From Saccoglossus kowalevskii (Eukaryota; Hemichordata; Enteropneusta; Harrimaniidae), in contig NW_003151367.1 of the NCBI RefSeq assembly GCF_000003605.2, positions 126,001 to 136,615 on the forward strand: DNA of 10,615 bases, read 5' to 3'. Below, piece after piece: positions 6,693-10,615 of this stretch (position 1 is its first letter; each line of letters starts with the position of its first letter). The notes under the pieces are model-generated. The model was not told the origin of the DNA. It saw nothing but the letters and a program-made list of their open reading frames with translations, and ran no database searches. The position numbers and the translations under genes are program-made.

Positions 6693-7654
6693 GGTACACA
6701 GGATATTATATTGACGGGTCGCATAGTTAAAACTTCGAAAACGTGAATAAATATTTCTTAAAATGCCGTTAAAGTAGCGTCGTGTTACTGGGAGCATGTA
6801 CAGGTCATAGGTCAATTCAAGAAGTTACTTGTGCAAACGCTATCAATTTTAAAACACTTTCAAACATAAAATAGATGCCAATTCAGGTCAATTTCAAATT
6901 ACTTAAGCAGTAGTGTGGGTAAGTAATCGAACAAAATCTAAAGTTAAGATCAATCGGGCGTGGTTTGTAGTTGCATGGGAGACTTCTTGAGTGACCTAGC
7001 TGGAGAATTTTTGTTTTGTTCATCACACACATGTCAAAGATATGAGGCAACGTTCTTGTATCTTTTTTTTACTGTGATGTCATTTATTAATAGTAGAAAG
7101 ACATGGAAATTTATTTATTTTTTCAAATTCATGAAAAGTTTTTTTCAATTTTCCTATTATTTTCAAAGAACAACTTGTTGATGCTGACGGCACATAGTGC
7201 GTGCGTTTTTAGCTGTTAACGTAGCGTGAAAAGTTGGGTAAAGTGAATTCAAAGTTGTGTAAAGTGATTGCAAAGTTTGTAGATTTATTTGTATGTTTGA
7301 CCTAAGTTGTTTGCACATAAAAAACGGCAGTTGTAAAATCAAAAAATGAATAAAAGCCAGATAAAAGCAGTCTATATTAGCAGAGTATCACATGAGCTGA
7401 CTGACTTTAAAATTGATAGAAAACAGCGTGAAAAGTTGGTAAAAACGTTCGAAACGTTGGCGGAGTTGCTTCTATATTTAACCTAAGTCATTGGAATGAC
7501 AACCCCGCAGTTAAATTCAGAAAACATTGAGTAAATGTCTAGGAAATGCCCCATATATAAGCAGATTATCGCAACTGCGAGCCGAAAAATCGTAGGCAAA
7601 CTGCTTACAAAGTTGTTAAAAGCGATTGCAAAGTTTGTAGATTCGTTTGGAAAC
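6693..7654 (+). repeat. Repeat unit 8 (962 bp, longest)
   Basis: Complete unit and the longest, partly because of a 4-bp GTGC duplication at 7197-7204 (AGTGCGTGCG in place of AGTGCG). It carries ATAGATGCC in the leader, AAGTTAAGATC and GGTTTGTAG inside the 5S-like promoter boxes, TTGGGTAAAG in place of TTGCGCAAAG, AGGAAATGCC and AATCGTAGG. GCACATAGTGC and AACGTAGCG are shared with unit 9. Confidence 0.95.
6893..7012 (+). pseudogene. 5S-derived pol III cassette, unit 8
   Basis: Two changes lie inside the promoter boxes: AAGTTAAGATC in the box A region and GGTTTGTAG at the start of box C. GAAT replaces GAAAT, and the run is T5 (7008-7012), then G, then T4. This copy is less likely to bind TFIIIA normally. 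Confidence 0.62.
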
Positions 7655-7853
7655 GGTACACAGGATATTATATTGACGGGTCGCATAGTTAAAACTTCGA
7701 AAACGTGAATAAATATTTCTTAAAATGCCGTTAAAGTAGCGTCGTGTTACTGGGAGCATGTACAGGTCATAGGTCAATTCAAGAAGTTACTTGTGCAAAC
7801 GCTATCAATTTTAAAACACTTTCAAACATAAATAGCCGCCAATTCAGATGAAT

Positions 7854-7973
7854 TTCAAATTACCTAAGCAGTAGTGTGGGTAAGTAATCGAAAAAAATCT
7901 AAAGTTAAGCTCAATCGGGCGTGGTTAGTAGTTGCATGGGAGACTTCTTGAGTGACCTAGCTGGAGAATTTTT
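7854..7973 (+). pseudogene. 5S-derived pol III cassette, unit 9
   Basis: Boxes are intact although the unit is deleted further downstream. ATTACCTA introduces a mismatch in the 5' hairpin. The run is T5 (7969-7973), C, T4, and the following G is lost. Confidence 0.66.
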
Positions 7974-8200
7974 CTTTTCATCACACATATGTCAAAGATA
8001 TGAGGCAACGTTCTTGCATCTTTTTTACTGTGATGTCATTTATTAATAGTAGAAAGACATGGAAATTTATTTATTTTTTCAAATTCATGAAAAGTTTTTT
8101 CAATTTTCCTATTATTTTCAAAGAACAACTTGTTGATGCTGACGGCACATAGTGCGTTTTTAGCTGTTAACGTAGCGTGAAAAGTTGCGCAAAGTGAATT

Positions 8201-8242
8201 CAAAGTTGTTAAAAGCGATTGCAAAGTTTGTAGATTCGTTTG
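8201..8242 (+). repeat. Chimeric subrepeat at unit 9 deletion junction
   Basis: The sequence to the left (GAATT) belongs to the left subrepeat, and everything from TAAAAGCG onwards belongs to the right one. The exchange lies within CAAAGTTGT (8201-8209), nine bases common to both parents. Exactly 358 bp are missing compared with neighbouring units. Confidence 0.93.
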
Positions 8243-8247
8243 GAAAC

Positions 8248-9199
8248 GGTACACAGGATATTATATTGACGGGTCGCATAGTTAAAACTTCGAAAACGTG
8301 AATAAATATTTCTTAAAATGCCGTTAAAGTAGCGTCGTGTTACTGGGAGCATGTACAGGTCATAGGTCAATTCAAGAAGTTACTTGTGCAAACGCTATCA
8401 ATTTTAAAACACTTTCAAACATAAAATAGCCGCCAATTCAGATGAATTTCAAATTACTTAAGCAGTAGTGTGGGTAAGTAATCGAACAAAATCTAAAGTT
8501 AATCTCTATCGGGCGTGGTTAGTAGTTGCATGGGAGACTTCTTGAGTGACCTAGCTGGAGATTTTTTTTGTTCATCACACACATGTCAAAGAATATGAGG
8601 CAACGTTCTGCATCTTTTTTACTGTGATGTCATTTATAGTATAGAAAGACATGGAAATTTATTTATTTTTTCAAATTCATGAAAAGTTTTTTTCAATTTT
8701 CCTATTATTTTCAAAGAACAACTTGTTGATGCTGACGGCACACAGTGCGTTTTAAGCTGTTAACGTGGCGTGAAAAGTTGCGCAAAGTGAATTCAAAGTT
8801 GTGTAAAGTGATTGCAAAGTTTGCAGATTTATTTGTATGTTTGACCTAAGTTGTTTGCACATAAAAAACGGCAGTTGTAAAATCAAAAAATGAATAAAAG
8901 CCAGATAAAATCATTCTATATTAGCAGAGTATCACATGAGCTGACTGACTTTAAAATTGATAGAAAACAGCGTGAAAAGTTGGTAAAAAACGTTCGAAAC
9001 GTTGGCGGAGTTGCTTCTATATTTAACCTAAGTCATTGGAATGACAACCCCGCAGTTAAATTCAGAAAACATTGAGTAAATGTCTAGAAAATGCCCCATA
9101 TATAAGCAGATTATCGCAACTGCGAGCCGAAAAATCGAAGGCAAACTGCTTACAAAGTTGTTAAAAGCGATTGCAAAGTTTGTAGATTCGTTTGGAAAT
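8248..9199 (+). repeat. Repeat unit 10 (952 bp)
   Basis: Complete unit and the shortest full one. It has AATCTCTATC inside the box A region, a deleted A-run before the T-run (GGAGATTTTTTTTG), AAAGAATATGAGG, ACGTTCTGCATC, TTTATAGTATAG, GTTTTAAGCTG, TTTGCAGATT and AAATCATTCTAT. The leader CAGATGAATTTC is shared only with the neighbouring unit 9. Confidence 0.95.
8448..8569 (+). pseudogene. 5S-derived pol III cassette, unit 10
   Basis: Box A is damaged: AAGTTAATCTC in place of AAGTTAAGCTC, and CTATC in place of CAATC. Box C is intact. The AAA before the terminator is reduced to A and the run is T8 (8562-8569). Confidence 0.6.
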
Positions 9200-10157
9200 G
9201 GTACACAGGATATTATATTGACGGGTCGCATAGTTAAAACTTCGAAAACGTGAATAAATATTTCTTAAAATGCCGTTAAAGTAGCGTCGTGTTACTGGGA
9301 TCATGTACAGGTCATAGGTCAATTCAAGAAGCTACTTGTACAAACGCTATCAATTTTAAAACACTTTCAAACATAAAATAGCCGCCAATTCATTTCAATT
9401 TCAAATTACTTAAGCAGTAGTGTGGGTAAGTAATCGAACAAAATCTAAAGTTAAGCTCAATCGGGCGTGGTTAGTAGTTGCTTGGGAGACTTCTTGAGTG
9501 ACCTAGCTGGAGAAATATTTTTTTGTTCATCACACACATGTCAAAGATATGAGGCAACGTTCTTGCATCTTTTTTTTACTGTGATGTCATTTATTAATAG
9601 TAGAAAGATATGGAAATTTATTTATTTTTTCAAATTCATGAAAAGTTTTTCCAATTTTCCTATTATTTTCAAAGAACAACTTGTTGATGCTGACGGCACA
9701 CAGTGCGTTTTTAGCTGTTAACGTGGCGTGAAAAGTTGCGCAAAGTGAATTCAAAGTTGTGTAAAGTGATTGCAAAGTTTGTAGATTTATTTGTATGTTT
9801 GACCTAAGTTGTTTGCACATAAAAAACGGCAGTTGTAAAATAAAAAAATGAATAAAAGCCAGATAAAAGCACTCTATATTAGCAGAGTATCACATGAGCT
9901 GACTGACTTTAAAATTGATAGAAAACAGCGTGAAAAGTTGGTAAAAAACGTTCGAAACGTTGGCAGAGTTGCTTCTATATTTAACCTAAGTCATTGGAAT
10001 GACAACCCCGCAGTTAAATTCAGAAAACATTGAGTAAATGTCTAGAAAATGCCCCATATATAAGCAGATTATCGCAACTGCGAGCCGACAAATCGAAGGC
10101 AAACTGCTTACAAAGTTGGTAAAAGCGATTGCAAAGTTTGTAGATTCGTTTGGAAAC
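9200..10157 (+). repeat. Repeat unit 11 (958 bp)
   Basis: Complete unit. Private changes are CTGGGATCATG, AGAAGCTACTTGTAC, GTTGCTTGGG within box C, AAAGATATGG, TTTTTCCAATT, TTGGCAGAG, GCCGACAAATC and AGTTGGTAAAAG. The leader is that of unit 5 (CATTTCAA); GCACTCTATATT is shared with units 3 and 4. Confidence 0.95.
9400..9524 (+). pseudogene. 5S-derived pol III cassette, unit 11
   Basis: Box A is intact. Box C reads GTTGCTTGGGAG, an A-to-T change at a base that agrees with 5S in the other copies. T7 run at 9518-9524. Confidence 0.63.
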
Positions 10158-10615
10158 GGTACACAGGATATTATATTGACTGGTCGCATAGTTAAAACTT
10201 CGAAAACGTGAATAACTATTTCTTAAAATGAACGTTAAAGTAGCGTCGTGTTACTGGGAGCATGTACAGGTCATAGGTCAATTCAAGAAGTTACTTGTGC
10301 AAAGGCTATCAATTTTAAAACACTTTCAAACATAAAATAGCCGCCAATTCAGGTCAATTTCAAATTACTTAAGCAGTAGTGTGGGTAAGTAATCGAACAA
10401 AATCTAAAGTTAAGCTCAATCGGGCGTGCTTAGTAGTTGCATGGGAGACTTCTTGAGTGACCTAGCTGGAGAAATTTTTTTTTGTTCATCACACACATGT
10501 CAAGATATGACGCAACGTTCTTGCATCTTTTTTAACTGTGATGTAATTTATTAATAGTAGAAAGAAATGGAAATTTATTTATTTTTTCAAATTCATGAAA
10601 AGTTTTTTTCAATTT
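10158..10615 (+). repeat. Repeat unit 12 (458 bp, cut by window end)
   Basis: Partial unit that runs off the window. Its start repeats the AATAACTATTTC plus AAAATGAACG pair of unit 4 and the same CAGGTCAATTTC leader. Private changes include TTGACTGGTCGC, GCAAAGGCTATC, GTGCTTAGTAG in box C, TGACGCAACG, TTTTTTAACTG, GATGTAATTT and AAAGAAATGG. Confidence 0.95.
10359..10483 (+). pseudogene. 5S-derived pol III cassette, unit 12
   Basis: GGTTAG at the start of box C is GCTTAG here; the rest is as in unit 3, including the possible AATTTC/GAAATT closing stem. T9 run at 10475-10483. Confidence 0.63.

Larger units (their letters stand above)
7655..8247 (+). repeat. Repeat unit 9 (593 bp, internal deletion)
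   Basis: Deleted unit. The first half is normal as far as GAATT at 8200. Sequence then jumps directly into the second copy of the 42-bp subrepeat, so 358 bp between the two copies are missing, including both short frames, the AACGTT inverted repeat and the TATATAAG box. The 5S-like cassette and the CENP-B-box-like motif remain. It shares the CAGATGAATTTC leader with unit 10. Confidence 0.96.
1..10615. repeat. Tandem satellite-like array, ~955-bp monomer
   Basis: The window consists entirely of one monomer repeated head to tail with no other sequence between copies. Using GGTACACAGG as the unit start, starts fall at 1, 958, 1913, 2869, 3827, 4782, 5739, 6693, 7655, 8248, 9200 and 10158. Full units measure 957, 955, 956, 958, 955, 957, 954, 962, 952 and 958 bp; the ninth is 593 bp and the twelfth is truncated by the window end. 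Differences are single substitutions, T-run and A-run length changes and a few short indels, so copies are nearly identical. The unit start is arbitrary because the array has no visible end. No transposase, reverse transcriptase or terminal repeats are present. Head-to-tail order and high identity fit a satellite or a 5S-type tandem family under concerted evolution. Confidence 0.97.

Noticed and set aside
1-10615. CRISPR array or bacterial tandem gene cluster
   Set aside because: Units of 955 bp with no spacer structure, no cas genes and a eukaryotic 5S-type promoter rule this out.
1-10615. Nested LTR or DNA transposon copies
   Set aside because: There is no terminal inverted repeat, target-site duplication, primer-binding site or enzyme-coding sequence; copies are strictly head to tail.

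Overview
The whole window is one head-to-tail tandem array of a single AT-rich monomer of about 955 bp. I find no conventional protein-coding gene. Taking the recurring GGTACACAGG as an arbitrary unit start, there are ten full-length units (952-962 bp), one internally deleted unit (593 bp, 7655-8247) and one unit cut off by the window end (458 bp). The array enters at base 1 and leaves at base 10615, so it extends beyond both ends. Copies differ mostly by scattered substitutions and homopolymer length changes. This is the pattern expected of satellite DNA, or of a tandem multigene array evolving in concert.

The organism is most likely a eukaryote, possibly an invertebrate. Every unit carries a + strand segment that resembles the internal promoter half of eukaryotic 5S rRNA genes. 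Compared with the human 5S sequence as I remember it, 27 of 31 bases match without gaps over 5S positions 61-91. The box A, intermediate element and box C spacing is kept. A run of at least five T falls where a 5S gene would end, about +119. The first ~40 nt and the last ~25 nt do not look like 5S, and the start of the predicted transcript is instead a potential 8-bp hairpin. The segment is therefore either a 5S-derived pseudogene amplified within a satellite or a divergent small RNA made by RNA polymerase III. I cannot name a species.

Unit layout, using unit 1 coordinates: 1-173 has no feature of its own beyond the end of a short degenerate reading frame carried over from the previous unit. 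A TATA-like box lies at 174-181, a hypervariable 6-bp site at 194-199, the 5S-derived cassette at 201-325, an AT-rich stretch with T-runs at 326-490, and a small hairpin followed by T5 at 499-515. Next come a 21-bp duplication (533-574) and the first copy of a 42-bp subrepeat (553-594). Two short same-frame reading frames follow (649-789 and 838-1011), with an AACGTT inverted repeat (747-761) and a TATATAAG box (857-864) within them. The second copy of the 42-bp subrepeat (911-952) leads into a CENP-B-box-like motif at the unit boundary (944-961).

The array also records its own history. Unit 9 lost 358 bp by recombination between the two 42-bp subrepeats. Units 1-2 resemble 6-7, the start of unit 4 resembles the start of unit 12, and units 9-10 share a private variant. 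These relationships suggest unequal exchange or gene conversion. All protein readings are weak: frames break in some copies, and substitutions show no bias towards synonymous change.
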